39,401 nt of DNA from Candidatus Omnitrophota bacterium (lineage in GTDB: Bacteria; Omnitrophota; Gorgyraeia; Gygaellales; Profunditerraquicolaceae). This document shows, piece after piece, positions 15,068-23,710 of this stretch (positions are counted from its first letter, which is position 1; each line of letters begins with the position of its first letter). A program made the position numbers and the translations under genes. Where the stretch lies: contig JAPLLU010000020.1 in assembly GCA_026387385.1 (NCBI GenBank), forward strand, positions 1 through 39,401, written 5' to 3'. The notes beneath the pieces were generated by a model. The model saw nothing but the letters and a program-made list of their open reading frames with translations. It searched no databases and was not told the origin of the DNA.

Positions 15068-15254
15068 TTGCAACCTGAATCCTGCAGCTTGCAGCCTGAA
15101 GCCTGCATCCTGCAGCTTTCTTCTGCCACCCAACTCCCAACTCATAACTCCCTGCCTGCCGGCAGGCAGGCAAACTCCTAACTAAACTTGCAGCCTGTAA
15201 CTTGTAGCATGTGGCCTGCTGAAGCCTGCATCCTGAATCATGCAGCTTGAATTC
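15068..15254. repeat. Compound heptamer-repeat region between porin and spermidine-synthase genes
   Basis: Three 7-bp-period blocks. Block 1 (15070-15118): GCAACCT, GAATCCT, GCAGCTT, GCAGCCT, GAAGCCT, GCATCCT, GCAGCTT. Block 2 (15131-15184): CAACTCC, CAACTCA, TAACTC..., split by the 20-bp palindrome. Block 3 (15188-15254): TTGCAGC, CTGTAAC, TTGTAGC, ATGTGGC, then TGAAGCC, TGCATCC, TGAATCA, TGCAGCT, TGAATTC. Blocks 1 and 3 share TGAAGCCTGCATCCTG in direct orientation. Block 3 touches the stop codon at 15254. No gene is visible in the rest of the 14.8-15.25 kb gap beyond the porin promoter and leader. Confidence 0.85.
15151..15170. repeat. 20-bp perfect palindrome, copy 4
   Basis: Identical to the copies at 1125, 7554 and 7901. 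Flanked by AACTC and CAAACTC; deleting it gives AACTCCC, AACTCAT, AACTCCA, AACTCCT, AACTAAA in unbroken 7-bp phase. Confidence 0.92.
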
Positions 15255-17488
15255 TACCTTCTATTCGCAACTACTAATAATCCCAAACTCCCCAATTTCA
15301 GTGCAACTATAACCATACAGGTATTAAAAAGCCCCAATATAGGCAAAAATATTATCCCGCCAAAAATTGCCGCCACCCAGCCGCCGATCAAGTCAGAGCC
15401 ATAAAGCAGGCCTACCGTAGCGCCTACCTTATCGCTTTCTTTTGAGTAAATTTTAGCTGCTAAAGGAAACTCTAAGCCCATCAGAAGGCCGGAAATAAAA
15501 AACAACAAAAGGAATATTAAAAATGTAAATCCAGTGTGGCTGCTAATCTCAAGTATTATAATTGCGATAAGGAAAGAAAAAATAATTACCCCGGCTTCTA
15601 AGCTGATAAGCCATTTTATCCTGTTTTTAATTTTCTCTATTCTTCGGCTCATAAAAATACTTCCCCCTGCTATACCCGCCATAAAAACGCTGATCAACAT
15701 TCCTATCGCGTAATATAAATAACCGTAAACTACCTGGAAACTGAATATCAAAACCAAATTTATCAGCATACCGAAAAAACCGGTTGTAGCTATACAATAG
15801 GCAATGCTAAACTTTGACTGCTCTTGTTTGTGGCGAAAGAAAATAACTGTGAGCGCAAATATGGCTAAAAGAATTACCTTCAAATTTAAACTTCCTAATA
15901 TCTCTAGAATATTTGCCAGTTTTGGAGTGAATTGTTTATTCCACAAAATCAGCATCTGGTATACTGCAAAAGGCGTATAGTCTTTATTGATTTTTTTTGT
16001 CGCACCTACGGATGATTTTATAAACCACTCAAGCCATCTTTTATCTAACCTGTAATCCAAGTAAGACGGAATAAGGATATTAGTTTTAATATTGCGCTCG
16101 AGCATTCTCTCCGTTATTAAATCAGGGCTAACTTTAAGCATAGACTCATCATTTGAGGCCAAATAAATATTATAATCTCCCGGGATAATCCGCACATAAC
16201 TGTAAGTATCCTTAAGTGCATTTAATACGCTAAAATTAAGGTCTCTTAGTTGCTTGCTTAGGTAAGTTAATGAGCCGGGTAGCCACAGTGCCAATATCCC
16301 CCCTGGACTTAACTTCTTTTCTGCCAAAGAAAAGAACTCTTGGGTAAAAAGGCGGTTGCTGGATAAATCAGAAGGATTAGATACCCCGATTAAAACTAAA
16401 TCATATTTATTAGGAGTGGCTTTAACAAAGAACCTGGCGTCACCATATTTAATGTTCACCCTGTTATCACTTAACTCCCTGTTGGTTAAATCCGTAGGAT
16501 ATTTTTTTAGCATTTTAATCATCGTTGGGTCGAGCTCTGCGTAATCAATACTCTTTAGGGGATACTTAAGCATTTCATTAATCAATCCCCCTGCCCCTGC
16601 GCTTAAGATAAGCGCGTCTTTAGGTTCAGGATGAAATAACAAAGGTAGATTTCCGAATTCCTCTACAAAGGTTATATCCGGATACGGCGCAGTAATTACG
16701 GGTGTGCCGTTATGGAAAAAAGTATACTGCCCTTCTTTTTTAACCACCGCGATGTTTCCGTAAACAGAATTACGGTAATCTAAAACCTCTTGCATCCCCA
16801 ATTGCTTTTTTACAGAAAAACGTTGAATTTTATCCGAATTTCCGCTTAAAAATATAAAAAACACTAAGGCAATAAGAACTAAATATTTTAAGAAGGCAGT
16901 ATTTTTTTGTAGCGAGTTAAAGAAAAACAAACAAGTGGCAAGATTAGCTATAACTATTATAAAGGCGATCTGAAAAGAAGTTAGATACGGAATAAATAGA
17001 TAAGTCAGGATTACGCCGCCGATAATTGTTCCGATAGTCTCCAAGGCATATACTCTTCCAATCGGACTCAAGGGACGGGGTAAAGAAAACAATTTAGTGA
17101 GTGTGCTGAATAATGCCCCGTGGCAAAACCCCGGGAGTAAGATAACAAAAAACGAAACCCAGAATATTGCAGGAATCCCTATCCCCTCCCCAAACGGAAT
17201 TCCTAATACACTCTTAAAGGCGCGCGATAGATAAACGGATAACGGCAGGGAAATTGAAAATGCTATCTGCAAGATAAAAAACAGGCTTATTTTATTTTTA
17301 ATCTTATCAATGGCCTTACCAACAAGATAAACTCCTGAAGCTTCCAGAATGACCCAATTAGCTAAAATTATGCCCAAAATCAATTCATTGCCGTAAAAAC
17401 TTACCAGGAGTTCGCGCAAGATTAAGACCTGCGCCACTATCCCGCTTGCTCCTATGGTTATAATTGCAAAAACAAAAATATGATTCAT
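15254..17488 (-). CDS. Fused membrane / spermidine-synthase-like protein
   Basis: 744 residues in three parts. Residues 1-215 hold about six or seven membrane helices. Residues 235-475 form a spermidine-synthase-like Rossmann domain: RNSVYGNIAVVKKEG, DALILSAGAGGLINEML (cofactor loop), SIDYAELDPTMIKML, YGDARFFV, YDLVLIGVSNPSDLSSNRL and the LSPGGILALWLPG strand. Residues 530-744 add six or so further helices, including GGWVAAIFGGIIFLP. Such MFS-like/spermidine-synthase fusions are frequent in uncultured bacteria, and their substrate is not established. The DxxLIGxxxPSDLSSNRLF segment replaces the normal polyamine-binding DSTDP-type site, so true putrescine aminopropyl transfer is doubtful. Related heptamer repeats border both ends of the gene. 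Confidence 0.8.
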   Translation of the reverse strand: MNHIFVFAIITIGASGIVAQVLILRELLVSFYGNELILGIILANWVILEASGVYLVGKAIDKIKNKISLFFILQIAFSISLPLSVYLSRAFKSVLGIPFGEGIGIPAIFWVSFFVILLPGFCHGALFSTLTKLFSLPRPLSPIGRVYALETIGTIIGGVILTYLFIPYLTSFQIAFIIVIANLATCLFFFNSLQKNTAFLKYLVLIALVFFIFLSGNSDKIQRFSVKKQLGMQEVLDYRNSVYGNIAVVKKEGQYTFFHNGTPVITAPYPDITFVEEFGNLPLLFHPEPKDALILSAGAGGLINEMLKYPLKSIDYAELDPTMIKMLKKYPTDLTNRELSDNRVNIKYGDARFFVKATPNKYDLVLIGVSNPSDLSSNRLFTQEFFSLAEKKLSPGGILALWLPGSLTYLSKQLRDLNFSVLNALKDTYSYVRIIPGDYNIYLASNDESMLKVSPDLITERMLERNIKTNILIPSYLDYRLDKRWLEWFIKSSVGATKKINKDYTPFAVYQMLILWNKQFTPKLANILEILGSLNLKVILLAIFALTVIFFRHKQEQSKFSIAYCIATTGFFGMLINLVLIFSFQVVYGYLYYAIGMLISVFMAGIAGGSIFMSRRIEKIKNRIKWLISLEAGVIIFSFLIAIIILEISSHTGFTFLIFLLLFFISGLLMGLEFPLAAKIYSKESDKVGATVGLLYGSDLIGGWVAAIFGGIIFLPILGLFNTCMVIVALKLGSLGLLVVANRR

Positions 17489-17503
17489 ATTTTTAGTTCA
17501 ACT

Positions 17504-17531
17504 CCTGAAGCCTGTAGCCTGAGACCTGTAG
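17504..17531. repeat. Heptamer tandem repeat upstream of the spermidine-synthase gene
   Basis: CCTGAAG, CCTGTAG, CCTGAGA, CCTGTAG: four 7-bp units. The CCTGAAG unit matches the repeat family at 15068-15254 on the other side of the gene. Confidence 0.75.
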
Positions 17532-17551
17532 CAGTTTGATACCAAAAATGC

Positions 17552-17584
17552 ACAAAAATAGCGAATTCGCTTGAATTCGCTATT
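17552..17584 (-). terminator. Intrinsic terminator at the end of the polysaccharide locus
   Basis: AATAGCGAATTC and GAATTCGCTATT form a perfect 12-bp stem with a four-base loop, followed on the minus strand by TTTTTGTGC. It lies 20 bp after the O-antigen-ligase-like stop. Confidence 0.8.
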
Positions 17585-17604
17585 ACGCCGCCTATTTCTT
17601 AATC

Positions 17605-18849
17605 TTATAAACTAACATCCGGTTCTAATTTAATTATGGCCACTGCTAATCCTAACATAAACCAAAACAAAACTGACAACTGCAACGAATAAAGATGATT
17701 ATCGAAAAAACTATGCACCAGAAAGCCGAATATACCGCAGATGAGGCCAAGAAGGATGAAATCCTGACTTTTTTTGAATGCCTTTATACATGAATATAAA
17801 AGTGAAATTAAAAACCCCAGGAAACTCAATAAGCTGAAAATCCCCGCCTCAGCCCAAATCTGCAAAAAAGAGTTGTGCGCATACTGGGTACCTAAACCAG
17901 AAGTATGCTGCTTGAAATAATCCATAAATGTGCCCAGGCCCTTACCAAGAAAGGGATTCTCTTTGATCATCTTCCATGCGCCTTCCCATATAGCAAATCT
18001 GTATGCATCCCCTCCTGCTTGGAAGGTAAACATTGCTTTTCTTCTGATCCACGGAACCAGAATTGCCAAAAGTATAAAAATACAAATGAACGGTAAAATG
18101 ACCCTACATTTACGTGATAAGAATAACATTAACAATCCTGCAGATAAAAAACCTAACCAACCTCCGCGAGAAAGGGTAAATAAAACAGAAAGGCCTAATA
18201 AAACTATCAACAAAAATAAGCCAACACGGTAAATCATCTTTTTCGTCTTTGCTAAAAATAAAGCAATAGCTAAAGACGAAACAGAAGATAAATAGGCAGC
18301 GAGGCCATTATAATGCTTAAACGGCCCGGTAATAGCATACACTCCCTCCCTTATCGGCATTATTGGTCTTTTCCGTAAAAAATCTATCCCTAAGAATCGC
18401 TGAAAAAAAGCGTCAACCGCAACAAGGACTCCCACCGCTAAAAAAATTGCTACAACATTTCTTATGCGCTGTCGGCTGGATAAGGCATCCACAGCCATAA
18501 GAAATATAAAAATACCCTCTAACCATTTAAAAACCAATGCCTTCAGGCTTTTTTGAAGATAACAACCGCTGTTAATTAAAGAGAGCCCGCAAAAGATAAT
18601 AAAGAACAAAAGAAATAAGTGCGTGCTTAACAGGGACTGTCTTTGACTCGTCCCGAGAGAGTCCGAGGAAATGGAGCTATCTCTAAAAATAAACTTTGAC
18701 TGAAGAATCTTCTTAGCAATAAAAGCCGATATAGCTAAACTGACAAATATCTCAATTGCTGCGTTGGAAATAGGGATAAAAAATATCAATCCATAAAGAG
18801 AATACTCGACTATTCTATCCATTATTTTTATTATTTTTTCTCTTTTCAT
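17605..18849 (-). CDS. O-antigen ligase/polymerase-like membrane protein
   Basis: A WaaL/Wzy-type integral membrane protein with about 11-12 helices and a large periplasmic loop. Loop hallmarks: FTLSRGGWLGFL near 230, then AIWEGAWKMIKENPFLGKGL and TQYAHNSFLQIWAEAGIFS near 330, where Arg, His and Asn positions serve ligases and polymerases. It joins lipid-linked glycans to one another or to an acceptor at the periplasmic face. From ATG at 18849 it is 414 residues; an in-frame TTG ten codons upstream is less likely. It starts 43 bp after the sugar-transferase gene and is followed by a strong terminator. A second protein of this class lies at 25716, so one may be polymerase and the other ligase. 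Confidence 0.82.
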   Translation of the reverse strand: MKREKIIKIMDRIVEYSLYGLIFFIPISNAAIEIFVSLAISAFIAKKILQSKFIFRDSSISSDSLGTSQRQSLLSTHLFLLFFIIFCGLSLINSGCYLQKSLKALVFKWLEGIFIFLMAVDALSSRQRIRNVVAIFLAVGVLVAVDAFFQRFLGIDFLRKRPIMPIREGVYAITGPFKHYNGLAAYLSSVSSLAIALFLAKTKKMIYRVGLFLLIVLLGLSVLFTLSRGGWLGFLSAGLLMLFLSRKCRVILPFICIFILLAILVPWIRRKAMFTFQAGGDAYRFAIWEGAWKMIKENPFLGKGLGTFMDYFKQHTSGLGTQYAHNSFLQIWAEAGIFSLLSFLGFLISLLYSCIKAFKKSQDFILLGLICGIFGFLVHSFFDNHLYSLQLSVLFWFMLGLAVAIIKLEPDVSL

Positions 18850-18892
18850 TAACAGCCTAGCAGTATAACAATTTACCAATTAAACAGTTTAA

Positions 18893-20293
18893 CTAATATG
18901 CTCCTTTTTTCTTTAAAACCGCCGGGATTGTCCATAAGAGAATCAGCAAATCCAAGCCAAATGACCAGTTATCAATATACCATAAATCCCACTTCATCCA
19001 TTTATAGAAACCCAGCTCGCTCCTTCCCCTTATCTGCCAAAGACAAGTAATGCCCGGTTTAATATCTAGGCGCCGCCTCTGCCAGATATCGTATTTAGCC
19101 ATCTCATCAGGAGTTGGTGGTCGAGTACCTACCAAACTCATATCTCCTTTTACAACATTAATCAACTGAGGTAACTCATCTAAGCTATATCTGCGCAAAA
19201 GTCTTCCAAAGCCGGTAATGCGCGGGTCGTTTTTTATCTTGAATACAGGCCCCTTAACCTCGGATTTGCTGCGCAAGGCTTCTTTATGGCCATCGGCATT
19301 CATTACCATTGAACGGAATTTGTAGAAATCAAATAACCTGCCCTTTTTACCGCAGCGCTTAGAGATATAAAATATAGGCCCTGGACTATCCAGTTTAATC
19401 AAAAAGGCAATAAACGCAAATATGGGCGCAAATAATATCAATCCTACGCCCGCACCCAACACATCTGAAAACCTCTTAATAAACATTTCCGTTCCATGCT
19501 CACCGCCATCGATATACCTAATTAAAGGAATAAGTCCGATATAGTTCAGTTTCATTTGAGTAAAAGGGAAGGTAAAGCTATCCGCAACAACTCGCACTGT
19601 TTTCTTCATCTTTACCCCCAGCGTCAAAATCTCAGAAACCCGCTTGCGCTCAGAAGGAATGGTAACATAAATTTCATCAACAAAATACTGCTGAATCAAA
19701 TCCTTTAAATCATTAATCTTTCCTAAGATATCATAATTTAAGACCTTACCGACCTTAATATCATCTACAAAACCAACAACTTTAAAACCTAAGTAGGGAT
19801 TACTTCTCATTTCTTCAGCCAAGGCGCATCCCGCACTACCTGCACCCGCAATTAAGACATTTATATTATAATGCCCTTTAGTAATACGATATCGAATAAG
19901 AATTCTTTTAACCACCCGCCAGAGTGACAAACTTAAAATCAGAAGTATACTGCTTGAACCAAACACAAGACGAGAAAACATCACCATCCGTAGAAGAAAT
20001 ATAGCTAATCCTGCCAAAACAGAAGAAAAAATCACGCATTTAATTACTCTCCACGTTTCTTTTGGTATGGTTAAAGAACGATCTGTTGCATAAAGGGCAT
20101 GGTTGTTCAGGAAAAATATTAGGCTTAATCCCCAAATGGAAAATAATAAAAAATAATCCCTAAAATAAGGAAAATTGTTTATAATAAGACTACGATTATA
20201 TCTTAGGTAATAAGGCAGGTAAAATGAGAGGCCAATTAGTAGAATATCTACAGTCCAGTAAGTAAAATGTACATATTTTTTGTCTCGAAACAT
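18893..20293 (-). CDS. Polyprenyl-phosphate sugar-1-phosphate transferase (priming enzyme)
   Basis: WbaP/WcaJ-type initiating enzyme: moves a sugar-1-phosphate from a nucleotide sugar to undecaprenyl phosphate on the inner membrane. 466 residues: four or five N-terminal helices; a CoA-binding-like Rossmann domain (VLIAGAGSAGCALAEEM near 146, VVGFVDD); a further membrane helix near 280; and the catalytic bac_transf domain with PGPIFYISKRCGKKGRLFDF, KFRSMVMNADG, RYSLDELPQLINV, KGDMSLVGTRPP and KPGITCLWQIRGR. All hallmarks are intact. Glucose, galactose or a derivative is the usual donor; the exact one is unknown. An extended -10 box lies almost on the start codon, so this gene may have its own near-leaderless transcript. 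Confidence 0.93.
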   Translation of the reverse strand: MFRDKKYVHFTYWTVDILLIGLSFYLPYYLRYNRSLIINNFPYFRDYFLLFSIWGLSLIFFLNNHALYATDRSLTIPKETWRVIKCVIFSSVLAGLAIFLLRMVMFSRLVFGSSSILLILSLSLWRVVKRILIRYRITKGHYNINVLIAGAGSAGCALAEEMRSNPYLGFKVVGFVDDIKVGKVLNYDILGKINDLKDLIQQYFVDEIYVTIPSERKRVSEILTLGVKMKKTVRVVADSFTFPFTQMKLNYIGLIPLIRYIDGGEHGTEMFIKRFSDVLGAGVGLILFAPIFAFIAFLIKLDSPGPIFYISKRCGKKGRLFDFYKFRSMVMNADGHKEALRSKSEVKGPVFKIKNDPRITGFGRLLRRYSLDELPQLINVVKGDMSLVGTRPPTPDEMAKYDIWQRRRLDIKPGITCLWQIRGRSELGFYKWMKWDLWYIDNWSFGLDLLILLWTIPAVLKKKGAY

Positions 20294-20300
20294 GAATCTG

Positions 20301-20330
20301 ATTATACCACAGAAAATCCATTTTTAAACA
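20301..20330 (-). promoter_or_regulatory. Extended -10 promoter before the priming sugar transferase
   Basis: TGGTATAAT (extended -10; TATAAT at 20306-20301) ends about 7 bases before the ATG at 20293. The -35 is weak (TTGTTT at 19-bp or GTTTAA at 17-bp spacing). Transcription would begin at or next to the start codon. Confidence 0.5.
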
Positions 20331-20423
20331 AATATACTGCTCCCCTATTAACAAATAAGCGCACAATAGATGCTTAAATGGACTATAGAAAAAATAACGA
20401 AAGAGATATCAACTTTGGAGTAG

Positions 20424-21653
20424 CTAATGAACCCTGAACTCCGTGAATACATCGCGCTCAAATGATTTAAGAACGTTAATTTTTGAAAAATGGTTAACTA
20501 CATAGTCTCTTGCTTTTTTACCGTATCCTTCGGATTCCTGCGGTTCATTGTATAATTTCATTATTGCTTTCAGAAGTTGTTCAGGATTTTCAGGTTCAAC
20601 TATCAGACCAGCACCGGAATCATTTAACACATTGTAAAGTTCGGTCCCTGCATTGGCTCCGGCAATGACAGCTCTGCCGCTTGCCATTATTCCCAAAAGC
20701 TTTGATGGCATAGTGACATCTGTCATGCGCATTTGTTGAGGGATCAGGCAAATATCAGCTGCGGATAACATATAAGGCAAAATTTCTTTTGGCTGTAGCG
20801 GGAGAAATATTATATTTTCTAATCCCGATTTTCTATATATGCCGAGGAGTTCTTTCTTATATACACCATCTCCAACAATAACATAAATAATCTTTTTATT
20901 ATCCTTGGTTTTCTTTGCTACTTCAAGTACAACATCTAATCCTTGTTTTATACCAATATTACCAGAATACAGGACTATAAATTTATCGTTTAATTTGTTT
21001 AGCTTTCTAAAGTTGTTGATTTTAGGCATAGGTGTTATACATTCTGTATCTACCCAATTAGAAAAGTAAATGACTTTTTGTTTACTAATTCCCTTTAGAA
21101 TAATTTTTTCTTTCATTTTATTACTGATCACGCTAATTCTTGCTGCCTGTAGATAAACTAGCTTCTCTAACTTATAAAGCAATTTTAGTATTGTTTTGCT
21201 TCTCAACATTCCAACCTCAACAGCGGTATCGGGTTGTAAATCCTGAACGTGAAAGAGAAAAGGAATATTTTTGATTCTGCTAATTGCGCAAGCCACCAAA
21301 CCTAATCCCAGAGGAGGTGAAATAGTAATAAGCAACTCTGGTCTCCTTGAAAAAAGCAAATTGAAGAAGGAAAAAATCATAAAAGAAAGTTCATGCAAGA
21401 TTCGAGTTCTCGGTGTAACTTTGCGAGGTACATATAGATATGAACGCCTGATTTTAATTCCCTGATATTCTTCTACCATAAATAACTTTTTATTATACGG
21501 TTTTTTAACTTCCCATTCAGGATAATAAGGAAAACCTGTTACTACAGTTACCTTATGGCCTTTTTCAGCTAAATACTGACATAATTCAGTAGTATATTTG
21601 CCTATTCCTATAAGTTCTGGATAATAGTTTATTCCGTATACAAGGATTATCAT
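20424..21653 (-). CDS. GT4 family glycosyltransferase, WcaI/WbuB-like
   Basis: 409-residue GT-B enzyme. The N-terminus, ILVYGINYYPELIGIGKYT, closely follows the colanic-acid WcaI type, with GHKVTVVTGFPYYPEW next and HVQDLQPDTAVEVGML near 135. The C-terminal Rossmann half shows VLYSGNIGIKQGLDVVLE near 250, ICLIPQQ, and a degenerate EX7E region (MPSKLLGIMASGRAVIAG) where the first Glu typical of GT4 is replaced. WcaI-type enzymes add fucose in colanic acid, which would agree with the gmd/fcl genes, but donor assignment is inference. It overlaps the methyltransferase gene by 4 bp, so the two are co-translated. A 130-bp gap with a promoter separates it from the priming transferase. Confidence 0.88.
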   Translation of the reverse strand: MIILVYGINYYPELIGIGKYTTELCQYLAEKGHKVTVVTGFPYYPEWEVKKPYNKKLFMVEEYQGIKIRRSYLYVPRKVTPRTRILHELSFMIFSFFNLLFSRRPELLITISPPLGLGLVACAISRIKNIPFLFHVQDLQPDTAVEVGMLRSKTILKLLYKLEKLVYLQAARISVISNKMKEKIILKGISKQKVIYFSNWVDTECITPMPKINNFRKLNKLNDKFIVLYSGNIGIKQGLDVVLEVAKKTKDNKKIIYVIVGDGVYKKELLGIYRKSGLENIIFLPLQPKEILPYMLSAADICLIPQQMRMTDVTMPSKLLGIMASGRAVIAGANAGTELYNVLNDSGAGLIVEPENPEQLLKAIMKLYNEPQESEGYGKKARDYVVNHFSKINVLKSFERDVFTEFRVH

Positions 21654-22411
21654 TTTAAACCTATTACTTGAATTTTGTTTCCTAATCTACCAAAGAAAAG
21701 ATTTGTCAAGTAAAAAATAATTTTTATGAAATAAAATAATGGTAGAAAGTCAAAAATTCTAAATACCCTACCGGGTTTATGCGGGTAATACATTAAATAT
21801 CGCTTAATAATGATTTTCTTAATTCCAATTTCTTTAAGCCATGATATTATTTCACTTTTTCTAAACCGGTAAACAAAATCTGAGCCTTCGTATTTTAGAG
21901 AAAATCCCAACAGAACAGAAAGTTCAGTTATTAATGCCTTAGCCGGTTCAATAATAATAACCGCCTTTTTGGCAATTCTGACCATCTCTCGAACTGCCTT
22001 CTTAGGATCACTTAGATGGTGTAACCCATCATGAACAGAAACTATATCAAAACTATTATCCGGGAAGGATAAGTTAGCCACATCTGCTTCTTTAAACTCA
22101 GCATAAAAACCATAACTTTTACTTCTAAGGCGCGCTCTTTCGACAGCGCAAGAAGACAAATCAGTCCCAACTACCCTCGCTCCCTCTTGGGCATAATATT
22201 CAGAAACCATCCCTGAACCACAACAAGCATCTAAAACAGACAAACCTTTAATTGGAAAAGGCAAAACTTTTAATGCTTTCTGAAACTTATAATTGATTAA
22301 AAAATTATAAAATTGCCCGGAATTATGCGGACGATTTATTTCGAATTGTTCATTATCTTCTTCTTTGTAATAATTCAAGTGCCTTTGTTTATTATTAATT
22401 TTCTCACTCAT
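21650..22411 (-). CDS. Class I SAM-dependent methyltransferase
   Basis: 253 residues with a methyltransferase-11 domain at about 55-165: SVLDACCGSGMVSEYYAQEG (SAM loop), VVGTDLSSCAVERAR, EADVANLSFPDNSFDIVSVH and DGLHHLSDPKKAVREMVRI. The C-terminal 60 residues are hydrophobic and basic (FRIFDFLPLFYFIKIIFYL) and may dock on the membrane near a lipid-linked substrate. It overlaps both neighbours by 4 bp, so it is translated with two GT4 genes. A sugar or lipid-carrier methylation in glycan assembly is likely; the target is unknown. Confidence 0.85.
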   Translation of the reverse strand: MSEKINNKQRHLNYYKEEDNEQFEINRPHNSGQFYNFLINYKFQKALKVLPFPIKGLSVLDACCGSGMVSEYYAQEGARVVGTDLSSCAVERARLRSKSYGFYAEFKEADVANLSFPDNSFDIVSVHDGLHHLSDPKKAVREMVRIAKKAVIIIEPAKALITELSVLLGFSLKYEGSDFVYRFRKSEIISWLKEIGIKKIIIKRYLMYYPHKPGRVFRIFDFLPLFYFIKIIFYLTNLFFGRLGNKIQVIGLK

Positions 22412-23628
22412 GAAATTAAATCCGAGTATAACTTAATTATCCTCTCATAATGAACTTCAGGATTGTAAAGATCTTCTACTTTTTTACGAGCATTCCTCCC
22501 CAAAAATTTTATTAATTCATCACCATAATAAAGAGCCATTACCTTTTTCCTTAAATCCTCTACGTCGCCAGGAGTAAACAGTAAACCTACATCTTCTGTA
22601 ACAAGTTCTGGTATCCCGCCAATATTGGAGGCTACAACCGGTTTACCACAAGCAAACGATTCATGTATTATTAACGGAGAGTTTTCGTACCATTCAGAAG
22701 GAACAATAACAAACCTTGCATCTTTAATAATCTCCTGAAATTCTTTTCCTCTCAGGAATCCACTCAATTTAATATTCTTCAGATTGTGATTATCTATATA
22801 ATCTTCTATCTCGGGTAGTAATTCACCCGTTCCTAAAAGAACTAATTTGATAGGGAGCGACTCGAAGGCTTTTATTAGCGTCAGGATACCTTTCTGTCTA
22901 ACAAATCTTCCCGCAAATACAACGTAATCTCCAAGATTATAACTTGGTTTATATTCGCTTAAATCAATTGCATGAGGAATGATCACTACCTTTGATTCGT
23001 CAATCCCACAAGAAACAAATTTGTCTTTGAGAAACTGAGTTGGCGAAATAAAAATATCTATCTTTTGGTGATAGATTTTAAAAGTACTGTGAACTACTTT
23101 TGCTGAGAATGCTAAAAAACTTGCTGCTAAACTGTTACTGTAACAGCGTTTTTTTAAAATATTATAATATCTTCCACCTTTACACATTTCACATACCTGG
23201 TTTCTGATGCAAAGATTATTGCTGGCACAAATAGCCTGATAATCATGAAGCGTCTGAATTATTGGAATACTTGCTTTCTTTAACGGCTCAAGTATTGAAG
23301 GAGAAATCTGATAGAAAATATTATGAATATGGGCGATATCCGGCTTTGTCTTTTCAATTAGAAGCCCTATCTTCCTCTTTGCTTCAAGGTTATAGATGGC
23401 ATTTATATAAGCTTTAACCTTCTCGATTGCGCTTGCCTCTTTCCAATTCTCGTGAGTTACACCAGCTATAAAATACTCTGAATATTCCGAGCTAAGATTC
23501 CGGGGATGATTTAGACAAAACTCAATAACCTCGTGTCCTTTAGTTCGTAAAAGTTTGTTTAGTTGGAAATAATAAGTATCTGCACCACCAGTTATATGAT
23601 GGTATTTGTTAATCATTAATATTTTCAT
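22408..23628 (-). CDS. GT4 family glycosyltransferase with a cysteine cluster
   Basis: 406-residue GT-B glycosyltransferase. N-terminal half: HHITGGADTYYFQLNKLLR, KPDIAHIHNIFYQ, TLHDYQAICAS. It then carries a four-Cys cluster (CIRNQVCEMCKGGRYYN, next Cys at about +10), a likely zinc knuckle seen in a subset of GT4 enzymes. C-terminal donor half: VVFAGRFVRQKGILTLIKAF near 236 and the EX7E-type EWYENSPLIIHESFACGKPV with GGIPELV near 345. It begins an overlapping trio with the methyltransferase and the WcaI-like enzyme; the gap to the next gene upstream is about 80 bp. Sugar specificity unknown. Confidence 0.9.
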   Translation of the reverse strand: MKILMINKYHHITGGADTYYFQLNKLLRTKGHEVIEFCLNHPRNLSSEYSEYFIAGVTHENWKEASAIEKVKAYINAIYNLEAKRKIGLLIEKTKPDIAHIHNIFYQISPSILEPLKKASIPIIQTLHDYQAICASNNLCIRNQVCEMCKGGRYYNILKKRCYSNSLAASFLAFSAKVVHSTFKIYHQKIDIFISPTQFLKDKFVSCGIDESKVVIIPHAIDLSEYKPSYNLGDYVVFAGRFVRQKGILTLIKAFESLPIKLVLLGTGELLPEIEDYIDNHNLKNIKLSGFLRGKEFQEIIKDARFVIVPSEWYENSPLIIHESFACGKPVVASNIGGIPELVTEDVGLLFTPGDVEDLRKKVMALYYGDELIKFLGRNARKKVEDLYNPEVHYERIIKLYSDLIS

Positions 23629-23710
23629 TTCTGTCTCTTATCTATACACTAAAATGCATTGATATTATTCTTTATGATAATAAACAAATAATCGAGAATT
23701 CTATGACAAA

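Noticed and set aside
1030-15254. CRISPR array
   Set aside because: The repeats have 7-bp units without unique spacers of constant size, and the palindromes are isolated; no cas genes are present.
18849-18879. TTG start for the O-antigen-ligase-like gene
   Set aside because: The ATG at 18849 gives the normal basic N-terminus before the first helix; the extra ten residues have no support.
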